A DNA stretch of 64,000 nucleotides from Xylanimonas protaetiae (GTDB taxonomy: Bacteria > Actinomycetota > Actinomycetes > Actinomycetales > Cellulomonadaceae), in the NCBI RefSeq assembly GCF_004135385.1, contig NZ_CP035493.1:2294001-2358000 (forward strand), read 5' to 3'. Below, one piece after another: positions 36,223 to 43,638 of the stretch. The position numbers and the translations under genes were made by a program. How positions within the stretch are numbered: position 1 is the stretch's first letter; each line of letters opens with the position of its first letter. Below the pieces are notes generated by a model that did no database searches, was not told the DNA's origin, and worked only from the letters and a program-made list of their open reading frames with translations.

Positions 36223-37800
36223 ATGACTGTCACGGGTGCCAGCGGCACGGAGGGTGCGGACGAGTTCGACGTCATCGTCGTCGGCGGTGGTCCCGTCGGC
36301 GAGAACGCCGCCGACCGAGCCTCGCGGACCGGCCTGACGGTCGCCCTCGTCGAGGCCGAGCTCGTCGGCGGCGAGTGCTCCTACTGGGCCTGCATCCCCT
36401 CCAAGACGCTGCTGCGGCCGGGCGCCGCGCTCGCGGCGGCCGCGGCGGTGCCGGGGCTCTCCGCGCAGGTGGAGGGCCTGGCCGTGGATCCCGGCCCGGT
36501 GCTCGCGTGGCGCGACCGGATGACGAGCGGGTGGGACGACGCCGGCCAGGTCGGCTGGCTCGACTCCGTGGGGGTCACGCTCGTGCGCGGTCACGGGCGG
36601 CTCGCAGGGGAGCGGCTCGTCGAGGTGGACCCGCCCGACGACCCGTCACGCGACGACACCGCCGCGGGCGCACCGGGATCGGACCACGCCGCGCCGCGGC
36701 GGCTGCGCGCCCGGCACGCCGTGGTCGTCGCCACGGGCAGCGTCCCCGCGCAGCCGGACGTGCCCGGTCTCGCCGGCGCGCTGCCGTGGAGCAGCCGCGA
36801 GGCCACGAGCGCGTCCGCCGTGCCCGAGTCGCTGGTCGTCCTGGGCGGCGGCGTCGTCGGCTCCGAGATGGCGACCGCGTACGCCGACCTCGGGTCGCAC
36901 GTGACCCTGCTGGCCCGGCACGGGCTGCTCTCCGGCGCCGAGGACTTCGCGGGCGAGGCCGTCGAGGCCGGGCTGCGCACGATCGGGGTCGACGTGCTCA
37001 CCGGGGTGTCGGTCCGGGCCGTCGAGCGGCCCGAGCCGGGCGGACCCGTCACGGTCCGCTTCGACGGCGGCGGCTCCGGCGACGGCGGTGCGGTCACGGC
37101 CGCCGAGCTCCTCGTCGCCACGGGCCGCGTCGCGCGCACCGCCGACGTCGGCGTCGAGACGGTGGGCCTCGAGCCGGGCAGGCCGCTCGCCGTCGACGAC
37201 ACGATGGCCGTCGTCGGGGTCGAACCTGGCGACCGGGCCCCGTGGCTCTACGCGTGCGGCGACGTCACCGGACGCCACCAGACCACCCACCAGGGCAAGT
37301 ACCAGGGGCGCGTCGTGGGCGACGTGATCGCCGCCCGGTTCGGCGACGCGCGGCGCGAGGGCGCGCCCACGCGCGACGACGCCGTGCCCGCCCCGGGCGC
37401 CGAGCCGCGGCGGTGGTCCCGCTACGCCGCCAGCGCCGACGACGCCGCCGCGTCCCAGGTGGTGTTCACGCGCCCCCAGGTGGCGTGGGTGGGCCTGACC
37501 GAGCGAGCGGCCGCGGCACGGGGGCTGGACGTGCGCACGGTGCGCTACGAGCTCGGCGACGTCTCGGGCGGCTCCGTCACCGCCGTCGGGTACCGGGGCA
37601 CCGGGCAGCTCGTCGTGGACACGCGGCGGCGCGTCGTCGTCGGGGCCACGTTCGTCGGGCCCGACGCGGGCGAGCTGCTCCACGCCGCCACCATCGCCGT
37701 CGTGGGCGAGGTGCCGCTGGACCGGCTGTGGCACGCCGTGCCCGCCTACCCCACGGTCAGCGAGGTGTGGCTGCGGTTCCTGGAGGCCTACGGGCTGTGA
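36223..37800 (+). CDS. FAD-dependent pyridine nucleotide-disulfide oxidoreductase
   Basis: This 525-residue flavoprotein has an FAD dinucleotide fold at FDVIVVGGGPVGENAADRA near 15–33, the redox disulfide in GGECSYWACIPSK (C52, C57), an NAD(P) fold at LVVLGGGVVGSEMATAY near 206 and the second FAD motif YACGDVTGRHQTTHQGKYQG near 343. The C-terminal dimer interface reads VPAYPTVSEVW, with Tyr at the position of the catalytic His of dihydrolipoamide dehydrogenase. That excludes a standard Lpd and is closer to soluble transhydrogenase/MerA-like members. The substrate is unknown. The ATG reading MTVTGAS follows CACGAT at 7 nt; two earlier starts are possible. Confidence 0.85.
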   Translation: MTVTGASGTEGADEFDVIVVGGGPVGENAADRASRTGLTVALVEAELVGGECSYWACIPSKTLLRPGAALAAAAAVPGLSAQVEGLAVDPGPVLAWRDRMTSGWDDAGQVGWLDSVGVTLVRGHGRLAGERLVEVDPPDDPSRDDTAAGAPGSDHAAPRRLRARHAVVVATGSVPAQPDVPGLAGALPWSSREATSASAVPESLVVLGGGVVGSEMATAYADLGSHVTLLARHGLLSGAEDFAGEAVEAGLRTIGVDVLTGVSVRAVERPEPGGPVTVRFDGGGSGDGGAVTAAELLVATGRVARTADVGVETVGLEPGRPLAVDDTMAVVGVEPGDRAPWLYACGDVTGRHQTTHQGKYQGRVVGDVIAARFGDARREGAPTRDDAVPAPGAEPRRWSRYAASADDAAASQVVFTRPQVAWVGLTERAAAARGLDVRTVRYELGDVSGGSVTAVGYRGTGQLVVDTRRRVVVGATFVGPDAGELLHAATIAVVGEVPLDRLWHAVPAYPTVSEVWLRFLEAYGL

Positions 37801-37843
37801 GGCCGGCGGCTGCGGTGCGCTTCGGGCGTCAGCAGTGCCTACG

Positions 37844-37871
37844 CGGCTGACGCCGGAGGCGGCGTCAGCCG
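37844..37871. terminator. Hairpin between convergent reductase and binding-protein genes
   Basis: An 11-bp perfect stem (cggctgacgcc / ggcgtcagccg) with a 6-nt loop overlaps the stop codon of the minus-strand binding-protein gene. It could end transcripts from both sides. Confidence 0.6.
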
Positions 37872-38887
37872 AGCGCCCCGTCCGAGCTGAACACCAGGCC
37901 CAGCGTGATCGCGCCCTGGCGCAGGGCCTCCTTGGTGAGCGGGCCGCCCGCGTCCAGGGACCTGAACTCGCTGAACGTCAGCCCGTAGACGTCCTCGAGG
38001 CCCGGCTGGCAGAAGGGCCGCTCGGTGCACTCGGGCCCCGCCCCGAGGATCAGGCCGTCGCACGCGGCGGCGAGGTCCGTCAGGGTCGTGACGTGGTGCT
38101 CGTCGGCGAAGGCCTTCGTCACTGCGAACGCGTTCTGGTCCTGGGCGGCGGACGGCGTGCCGAACACGAGCCCCGTGGCCTGGCCGAGCTGCGTCAGGGC
38201 CGCGACCGTCCCGTCGAGGTCGCCGCTCGCCACCGGTGTGGCGTCCGCGCCGTTCTGGCCCTTGTTGAGGAACTCGGCCAGCGTGCCGACGTACTCGGGC
38301 ACCACCTGGATCTGCGAGCCGTCCTCGAGCGCGGGCAGGTACGCCTCGCGGTTGCCGATCGTGGTGACCGTCGCGTCGTACCCGGCCGACGTGAGCACCT
38401 CGGCGTAGATGGTGCCGAGCGTCTTCGACTCGGCGAAATCCGCGGCGCCGATCGCGATCGGCCTGCCCGCCCCGGCGGAGGCGTCCGCGGCGGCGAGGCC
38501 CTCGTCGGCGACGAACTGGGCCGCGACGTCCTCGGACGACTTCCGGTCGACGTCGACGGCCTTGTTGAGCGCGACGAGCTTGTCGGTGTCGAGCGCAGCC
38601 GACACCGTGTCGAGCAGCGGCACCAGCCCCGGGTCCGCGGCCGCCGTGGCGGCGTTCACGGCCGGGACGATGTTGTCGACCGTCTGGAGGTGCTGGTCGT
38701 CGGCGAGGACGACGAGGTCGTTGCCAGGCACCGGGGCGCACGACGCCGCGACCGCGCCGGACGCCGAGCCGGTGTCGGACGGGCTCCCAGAGGACGACCC
38801 GGGCGAGCCGCACGCGCCGAGCACGAGCAGCACCCCCGCGGCGAGCGCGAGACGGGGCAGGGGACGGGACGTGCGAGTGCGGTACAT
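37865..38887 (-). CDS. Osmoprotectant ABC binding lipoprotein, circularly permuted
   Basis: This 340-residue glycine betaine/choline-type (OpuAC fold) binding protein has a lipoprotein signal with lipobox LGAC at 23–26. The usual domain order is swapped. Residues 57–131 (DLVVLADDQHLQTVDNIVPA..., LNKAVDVDRKSSEDVAAQFV) match the normal C-terminal segment, while residues 143–340 start with the normal N-terminus (IAIGAADFAESKTLGTIYAE) and end at ITLGLVFSSDGALG, where the normal protein would continue into DLVVL. A Ala/Gly-rich linker (132–142) joins them. Ligand-loop features such as GNREAYLPAL and VPEYVGTL are kept. GGAGAG lies 6 nt before the ATG. The cognate permease genes follow upstream on the same strand. 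Confidence 0.82.
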   Translation of the reverse strand: MYRTRTSRPLPRLALAAGVLLVLGACGSPGSSSGSPSDTGSASGAVAASCAPVPGNDLVVLADDQHLQTVDNIVPAVNAATAAADPGLVPLLDTVSAALDTDKLVALNKAVDVDRKSSEDVAAQFVADEGLAAADASAGAGRPIAIGAADFAESKTLGTIYAEVLTSAGYDATVTTIGNREAYLPALEDGSQIQVVPEYVGTLAEFLNKGQNGADATPVASGDLDGTVAALTQLGQATGLVFGTPSAAQDQNAFAVTKAFADEHHVTTLTDLAAACDGLILGAGPECTERPFCQPGLEDVYGLTFSEFRSLDAGGPLTKEALRQGAITLGLVFSSDGALG

Positions 38888-38988
38888 CGTGCTCTCCAGG
38901 GTCGTGGCCGGGTGGAGCTCGTCGGGCATTCCGTGCCATTCGACCGCAGACCTCTGACACCGGCAACCCTCCGCAGGTCAGGTGCGGT

Positions 38989-39657
38989 TCAGGCGTCGCG
39001 CAGCGCCCGCGGCGTGACCATGCGCTGCGCGACGGCGAGCACGCCGTCGACGACGAGGCACAGCGCCGCCACGAGCACGCCGCCGGCCAGCACCTGGCCG
39101 TAGCGCTGCGTGCCCATGCCGAGCTGGATGACCTGCCCGAGGCCGCCGCCGCCCGCGAGCGCCGCGAGCGGGATCGTGGCCACGACCTGGACGATCGCGG
39201 TGCGCACCCCGGCGGCGACGAGCGGCACGGCGAGCGGCACCTCGACCCGCCAGAGCACGCCGGCGGGAGAGTAGCCGAGCCCGCGGGCGGCGTCGCGGGC
39301 GGCCCGGTCGGCGCCGCGCACGCCGTCGTACGCCCCGGCGAGGAGCACGGGCGCGGCGAAGATCCCGGCGGCGATGACGGTGGCGGTGTTGCCGAAGAGC
39401 CCGGCGGTGGCCAGCAGCAGGATGATCGCGAGGGTGGGCAGGGCGCGCGACGTGTTGGAGATCGCGACGACCAGCCCGGACCCGCGCCCGCTGTGGCCGA
39501 GCCACGCCCCGAGCGGGAGGGCGAGCGCTGCCGCGGCGCCGACGGCGGCGAGCGTCATGACCAGGTGCTGGCCGGTCAGGTCGAGCAGCCCGCGGGGGCG
39601 GGTCCACACGAGGGGGTCGTTGAGGTACCGCAGGGCCTCGGCGAGGACGGAGCTCAC
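38989..39657 (-). CDS. Osmoprotectant ABC permease (OpuCB/YehW-like)
   Basis: This 222-residue permease has about five to six helices and the coupling motif ARDAARGLGYSPAGVLWRVEV near 120–140. GNTATVIAAGIFAAPVLLAG and ATIPLAALAGGGGLGQVI are typical of the OpuCB/OpuCD family. The GTG start overlaps the sister permease stop (GTGA). It lies between the sister permease and the binding-protein gene, 101 bp from the latter. It likely moves glycine betaine, choline or carnitine inward. Confidence 0.9.
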   Translation of the reverse strand: MSSVLAEALRYLNDPLVWTRPRGLLDLTGQHLVMTLAAVGAAAALALPLGAWLGHSGRGSGLVVAISNTSRALPTLAIILLLATAGLFGNTATVIAAGIFAAPVLLAGAYDGVRGADRAARDAARGLGYSPAGVLWRVEVPLAVPLVAAGVRTAIVQVVATIPLAALAGGGGLGQVIQLGMGTQRYGQVLAGGVLVAALCLVVDGVLAVAQRMVTPRALRDA

Positions 39658-40310
39658 GTGGTCCTCCGGGTCCAGGGGGTCAGGGCGCGCCCCGCGGCCC
39701 ACAGCGCGACGTCGAGCAGGAACGCCAGCAGCAGGCAGGCGAGCGCGGCCGCGCTGATCTCGGCGCGGTGGAAGTTGTTGCGGAACCCCTCGAACATGAG
39801 CTGCCCGAGCCCGCCGTAGCCGACGACGACGCCCACCGTCACCAGGGCGACCGTGGAGACGGTCGCCAGCCGCAGCCCGGAGACGACGGCGGGCAGCGCC
39901 GCGGCCAGCCGGACGCGGGCCGTCACCTGGACGGGCCCGTACCCGACGCCGCGGGCGGCGTCGAGCACCGCGGGGTCGACGGACTGGAGCCCGGCGAGCG
40001 TCTGGCGCAGCAGCACGAGCAGCGCGTACGCGACGAGCCCGACGAGCACGGGCGTGCGCCCGATGCCGAGCACCGGCGCGAGGATGGCGAAGAGGGCCAG
40101 CGACGGCACGGTGTAGAGCACCGCGGCGACGCCGACGACGCTCGCGGCGAGCCGCCGCCGTCGGACCACGAGGAGCGCGAGCGGCACCGCGATCGTGGCC
40201 GCGATCGCGACCGCCTCGAGCGTGAGCAGCAGGTGCTGCCAGGTGCGCGTCGCGAGCAGGTCGGCGTTGTCGGCCACCCACGACCAGGAGAACCAGGGAT
40301 TCCCGGGCAT
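39654..40310 (-). CDS. Osmoprotectant ABC permease (OpuCD/YehY-like)
   Basis: This 218-residue permease starts MPGNPWFSWSWVADN and has helices with VPSLALFAILAPVLGIG near 68–84 and the coupling motif LDAARGVGYGPVQVTARVRL near 118–137. GVVVGYGGLGQLMFEGF is the family C-terminal signature. ATG was chosen over a GTG three codons earlier because TAGCGT stands 7 nt before the ATG, matching leaderless genes nearby. It heads the minus-strand arm of a divergent transporter locus. Confidence 0.9.
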   Translation of the reverse strand: MPGNPWFSWSWVADNADLLATRTWQHLLLTLEAVAIAATIAVPLALLVVRRRRLAASVVGVAAVLYTVPSLALFAILAPVLGIGRTPVLVGLVAYALLVLLRQTLAGLQSVDPAVLDAARGVGYGPVQVTARVRLAAALPAVVSGLRLATVSTVALVTVGVVVGYGGLGQLMFEGFRNNFHRAEISAAALACLLLAFLLDVALWAAGRALTPWTRRTT

Positions 40311-40317
40311 GCCGGGC

Positions 40318-40323
40318 ACGCTA
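40318..40323 (-). promoter_or_regulatory. Leaderless -10 box of the osmoprotectant permease operon
   Basis: Minus-strand TAGCGT is 7 nt from the permease ATG and only 9 bp from the opposing box of the ATPase gene. Confidence 0.55.
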
Positions 40324-40332
40324 CCCGTGGCC

Positions 40333-40338
40333 TACGTT
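40333..40338 (+). promoter_or_regulatory. Leaderless -10 box of the osmoprotectant ATPase gene
   Basis: TACGTT is 6 nt before the GTG of the ATPase gene. The whole divergent control region is 34 bp. Confidence 0.55.
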
Positions 40339-40344
40339 GGGCGC

Positions 40345-41253
40345 GTGTCCGCGCGCATCGAGCTCGAGGAAGTCCGCAAGGCCTACCCGGACGGGACCGT
40401 CGCCGTCGGGGGCCTGACGCTGACCGTGGAGCCGGGGGAGGTGCTGGCCCTCGTGGGCCCGTCCGGCTGCGGCAAGTCGACCACGCTGCGCATGGTCAAC
40501 CGGCTCGTCGAGCCGACGAGCGGCCGCGTGCTGCTCGACGGCGTCGACACCGCGACGCTCGACCCGGTGCGGCTGCGGCGCGGCATCGGGTACGTCATCC
40601 AGGACGTGGGGCTGCTGCCGCACCGCACGGTCGAGGCGAACGTGGCGACCGTCCCGCGCCTGCTGGGCTGGGACCGGGCGCGCACGCGGGCGCGCGTGGG
40701 GGAGGTGCTCGAGCTCGTGGGCCTGCCCGTGGGCGCGTACGGGCGCCGGTACCCGCACCAGCTCTCGGGCGGCGAGCGGCAGCGTGTCGGCGTCGCGCGC
40801 GCCCTGGCCACCGACCCGCCGGTGCTGCTGCTCGACGAGCCGTTCGGCGCCGTCGACCCGGAGTTCCGCCGGCAGCTCCAGGCGTCGCTCGAGGGCATCC
40901 TGGCCGACGTCGGCTCCACGGTGGTGCTCGTGACGCACGACCTCGACGAGGCCGTGCGCCTGGGCGACCGCGTCGCCGTGCTGTCGAAGGGCGGCCACCT
41001 GGAGCAGGTCGCCGACCCGCTCACGGTGCTCGCGCGCCCCGCCACGCCCCGCGTGCGCGACTTCGTGGGCGACGACGCCGCGGTGCGGCTCGTCGCCCCG
41101 TCCGGCGGCCCGTCCGTCGTCGTCGTGCGTGGCGACGACGGCGGGGCGTCCGGGGTGCTCGACGCCGCGACGGCGATCGGCGCGCTGCGCCGGGCCGCCG
41201 ACGACGCGGGACGCCCCGCGCCCGGCGGGGACGGTGCCACCGCGCGCGGATAG
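40345..41253 (+). CDS. Osmoprotectant ABC transporter ATP-binding protein (OpuCA-like)
   Basis: This 302-residue ATPase has Walker A GPSGCGKST near 37–45, IGYVIQDVGLLPHRTVEAN (the VIQxxGLxPH signature of the betaine/choline transporter ATPases), LSGGERQRVGVARAL near 137, Walker B LLLDEPFGAVDP and H-loop VTHDLDEA. The C-terminal 60 residues do not show a clear pair of CBS domains, unlike many OpuCA proteins. It is transcribed away from its permeases, so expression of the two arms is presumably coordinated by the shared 34-bp region. Its stop codon TAG is part of the next gene's -10 box. Confidence 0.9.
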   Translation: MSARIELEEVRKAYPDGTVAVGGLTLTVEPGEVLALVGPSGCGKSTTLRMVNRLVEPTSGRVLLDGVDTATLDPVRLRRGIGYVIQDVGLLPHRTVEANVATVPRLLGWDRARTRARVGEVLELVGLPVGAYGRRYPHQLSGGERQRVGVARALATDPPVLLLDEPFGAVDPEFRRQLQASLEGILADVGSTVVLVTHDLDEAVRLGDRVAVLSKGGHLEQVADPLTVLARPATPRVRDFVGDDAAVRLVAPSGGPSVVVVRGDDGGASGVLDAATAIGALRRAADDAGRPAPGGDGATARG

Positions 41254-41256
41254 GCT
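41251..41256 (+). promoter_or_regulatory. Leaderless -10 box of the ATP-grasp gene
   Basis: TAGGCT lies 7 nt before the GTG; its first three bases are the stop codon of the ATPase gene. Confidence 0.5.
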
Positions 41257-41263
41257 CAGGCCC

Positions 41264-42172
41264 GTGACCACCAAGCGCGTTGCCCTCGCCACCTGCTCCG
41301 ACCTCCCCGCGCTGGACAGGGACGACAAGCCGCTCGTCCCGGCGCTCGCGCAGCGCGGCGTCACGGCCGAGGCCGTCGTCTGGGACGACCCGGCCGTCGA
41401 CTGGGCCTCCTACGACCTCGTCGTCGTCCGCTCCACGTGGGACTACGCGCCGCGGCACGACGAGTTCCTCGCGTGGGCCGAGACCGTCCCGCACCTGGCG
41501 AACCCCGCGGACGTGCTGCGCTGGAACACGGACAAGCGCTACCTGCACACGCTCGAGGAGGCGGACGTCCCCGTCATCCCGACGGTGTGGCTCGACCCGG
41601 CACGGCACTTCTCGAAGCGTGCCGTGCACACGCGCATGCCGGCGTTCGGGGACTTCGTGGTCAAGCCCGTCGTCTCGGCGGGTGCCAAGGACACGGGGCG
41701 GTACATCCCGATCAGCGCGCAGTCCCGGTCGATGGCGATCACCCACACGATGGAGCTGCTCGACTCCGGGCGCTGGGTCATGATCCAGCCCTACGTGACG
41801 TCCGTGGACTCCGCGGGCGAGACCTGCCTGACGTTCGTCGACGGCGTGTTCCAGCACGCGGCGCGCAAGAACGCGCTGCTCACCGGCCCGTCGCAGCCCA
41901 CCAAGGGGCTGGGGCTGTACCTGGCGGAGACGATGTCGGCCGTCGCGCCGACCCCGGAGCAGCTCGACGTCGCGCAGCGCGCCCTGGACGTGGCCGGCGA
42001 GGCCCTGGGCCTGGACCGGCCGCTGCTGTACGCGCGCGTCGACCTGGTCGCCGGCGAGGAGGGCCCGCTCGTCATCGAGCTGGAGCTGACCGAGCCGAAC
42101 ATGTGGATGCGCTACAGCGGCTCGAACCCGACGCTGGAGCGGTTCGCGGACGCGATCGCGGCGCGCGCCTGA
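41264..42172 (+). CDS. ATP-grasp domain protein (DcsG-like)
   Basis: This 302-residue protein has the arrangement of small ATP-grasp ligases. VALATCSDLPALDRDDKPL opens the pre-ATP-grasp domain. DLVVVRSTWDYAPRHDEF near 47–64 and WNTDKRYLHTLEEADVPVIP near 87–106 follow. FVVKPVVSAGAKDTGRY near 130 is the ATP-binding loop, and VIELELTEPNMWM near 270 holds the metal-binding Glu and Asn. The nearest family I recall is DcsG (cycloserine synthesis) and related hypothetical enzymes; no cycloserine genes are near, so the product is unknown. It ends in a terminator hairpin. Confidence 0.75.
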   Translation: MTTKRVALATCSDLPALDRDDKPLVPALAQRGVTAEAVVWDDPAVDWASYDLVVVRSTWDYAPRHDEFLAWAETVPHLANPADVLRWNTDKRYLHTLEEADVPVIPTVWLDPARHFSKRAVHTRMPAFGDFVVKPVVSAGAKDTGRYIPISAQSRSMAITHTMELLDSGRWVMIQPYVTSVDSAGETCLTFVDGVFQHAARKNALLTGPSQPTKGLGLYLAETMSAVAPTPEQLDVAQRALDVAGEALGLDRPLLYARVDLVAGEEGPLVIELELTEPNMWMRYSGSNPTLERFADAIAARA

Positions 42173-42195
42173 GCGCCGTTCGTCCGGGGGACGAC

Positions 42196-42226
42196 GAAGG
42201 CCCCGCACCATCGGTGCGGGGCCTTC
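42196..42226. terminator. Hairpin between ATP-grasp gene and tRNA-His
   Basis: A perfect 14-bp stem (gaaggccccgcacc / ggtgcggggccttc) with an ATC loop separates these convergent genes. Confidence 0.7.
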
Positions 42227-42230
42227 GCGG

Positions 42231-42307
42231 TGGGGTGGCTAACCGGGCTTGAACCGGCGACCTCCTGGACCACAACCAGGCGCTCTGCCAACTGAGCTAT
42301 AGCCACC
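42231..42307 (-). tRNA. tRNA-His (anticodon GUG)
   Basis: The minus-strand tRNA has acceptor GUGGCUA / UAGCCAC, anticodon arm CCUGG-UUGUGGU-CCAGG giving GUG, and T-arm with UUCAAGC. The extra G at -1 opposite C73, the identity element of tRNA-His, is encoded, as is CCA. The span includes both. Confidence 0.95.
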
Positions 42308-42316
42308 ATGGCCGTG

Positions 42317-42346
42317 TGCCTCAGCATCGGGTGCCTGAGCATCGGG
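42317..42346. repeat. Tandem 15-bp repeat upstream of tRNA-His
   Basis: tgcctcagcatcggg is followed at once by tgcctgagcatcggg, differing at one base. It lies 10–39 nt upstream of the tRNA 5' end. A -10-like TATGCT (minus strand, 42356–42361) lies beyond it, so the repeats would be in the 5' leader. Confidence 0.6.
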
Positions 42347-42389
42347 CCGACGGAAAGCATACCCGAGGTTCGGGATGCCTCAGGACGCT

Positions 42390-43028
42390 TTACGGCTCGA
42401 CGGGCCTGCGCGTGACCGACGTCTCCGCGATGCGGGCCGCGACGGCCCGTGCGGTCGCCGTGTCGGGGCCCGGCTGCGGCACGAACACGGCCTCGCGGTA
42501 GTAGCGCAGCTCGTCGATCGACTCGAGGATGTCGGCGAGCGCGCGGTGCCCGCCGTCCTTCTTGGGGGAGCTGAAGTAGGCGCGCGGGTACCAGCGGCGC
42601 GACAGCTCCTTGACCGAGCTGACGTCGATGATCCGGTAGTGCAGGTGGGCGACCAGCTCAGGCATGTCGCGGTCGAGGAACGTCTTGTCGGTGCCCACGG
42701 AGTTGCCGGCCAGCGGCGCCTTGCCGGCGTCGGGCACCCACTGCCTGATGTACGCGAGCACCTGCTGCTCGGCGTCGGCCATCGTGGTGCCGCCCGGCAG
42801 CTCCTCGAGCAGGCCCGAGCGCGTGTGCATGTCGCGCACGAAGTCGCCCATGGCCTCCAGGGCTGCCGGCGGCGGGACGATCAGCACGTCGACGCCGTCG
42901 CCCAGCACGTTCAGCTCGGAGTCGGTGACGACGGCGGCGACCTCGATCAGCGCGTCGGCGCGCGTGTCGAGGCCGGTCATCTCGCAGTCGATCCACACGA
43001 TGCGGTCGTTGGGGGTGGGAACGCTCAC
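42390..43028 (-). CDS. orn: Oligoribonuclease
   Basis: Orn degrades 2–5-nt RNAs, including pGpG, to mononucleotides. The 212 residues show the DEDDh exonuclease motifs: WIDCEMTGLD near 12–21 (Asp14, Glu16), SVGTDKTFLDRDMPELV near 109–125 and HRALADILESIDELRYY near 160–176. TRSGLLEELPGGTTMADAEQ lies between. Actinobacterial Orn proteins carry the C-terminal extension seen here (about 35 residues). The GTG start has TAGGCT 6 nt upstream. It lies downstream of tRNA-His on the minus strand but with its own promoter. Confidence 0.95.
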   Translation of the reverse strand: MSVPTPNDRIVWIDCEMTGLDTRADALIEVAAVVTDSELNVLGDGVDVLIVPPPAALEAMGDFVRDMHTRSGLLEELPGGTTMADAEQQVLAYIRQWVPDAGKAPLAGNSVGTDKTFLDRDMPELVAHLHYRIIDVSSVKELSRRWYPRAYFSSPKKDGGHRALADILESIDELRYYREAVFVPQPGPDTATARAVAARIAETSVTRRPVEP

Positions 43029-43034
43029 GGGGAC

Positions 43035-43040
43035 AGCCTA
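43035..43040 (-). promoter_or_regulatory. Leaderless -10 box of orn
   Basis: Minus-strand TAGGCT lies 6 nt from the orn GTG. Confidence 0.5.
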
Positions 43041-43119
43041 GGTGGCCGGACGCGGCAAGGGCCCCGGCGCCCCGCCGACCGTGCGGTCGGGCGGGCCTGC
43101 CGGGGCCCCTGCGTGACGG

Positions 43120-43338
43120 TCACAGCTGCCGTCCGTAGCCGAGGACCATGAGCTGGGCGGCGAGCCTCAGCTCCTCCTCGCGGGTGCGGCGACGCAGCGC
43201 GTCGAAGGCACGCTCGCGGCGTCGGGCTGCCTTGCGCAGGTGCCGCTCGAGACGGCGGACCTCACGCTCGGCGTGGGTTTGTCGGACACGTTGACGACGG
43301 TCGACCTGGACGCGGTCGAGAGTCAGCTCGGTGGTCAT
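43120..43338 (-). CDS. Small basic coiled-coil protein of unknown function
   Basis: This 72-residue protein is almost wholly charged helix: VRRLERHLRKAARRRERAFDALRRRTREEELRL forms a heptad-like Arg/Glu repeat. There are no membrane segments or cysteines. The ATG is preceded by AAGGA at about 14 nt. An imperfect GC-rich hairpin lies between its stop and orn (about 43069–43108). I do not recognise a family; it could bind nucleic acid or simply structure a complex. The gene is supported by consistent GC3 and a plausible terminator, but evidence is modest. Confidence 0.5.
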   Translation of the reverse strand: MTTELTLDRVQVDRRQRVRQTHAEREVRRLERHLRKAARRRERAFDALRRRTREEELRLAAQLMVLGYGRQL

Positions 43339-43511
43339 GGTGGTGGGAGTCCTTCGTGACGTGGAGTTGGCGGGACGGGCCAGGTCCCCTCCACCGCCGG
43401 CCGGGCCGGCGGATCGTCACCGCGGTGCGTCCCTGAGTCTGGCAACACCGGTGCACGTCAGGCGAGGTGTTTTCCGGAGGCGCCGAGGACGAGCCTGCGG
43501 GCGCGGGTCGT

Positions 43512-43517
43512 TACGAT
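43512..43517 (+). promoter_or_regulatory. -10 box of tRNA-Arg
   Basis: TACGAT lies 9 nt before the tRNA 5' end. Confidence 0.5.
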
Positions 43518-43526
43518 GTGCGCGAC

Positions 43527-43599
<73 letters not shown>

Positions 43600-43638
43600 C
43601 CCTCGCCCGCTGCCGTCGGCCCCGCATGCGCGCCCCGT

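Noticed and set aside
37865-38887. Binding-protein gene as a truncated pseudogene
   Set aside because: Both normal segments are complete and merely reordered, with intact signal, ribosome site and stop.
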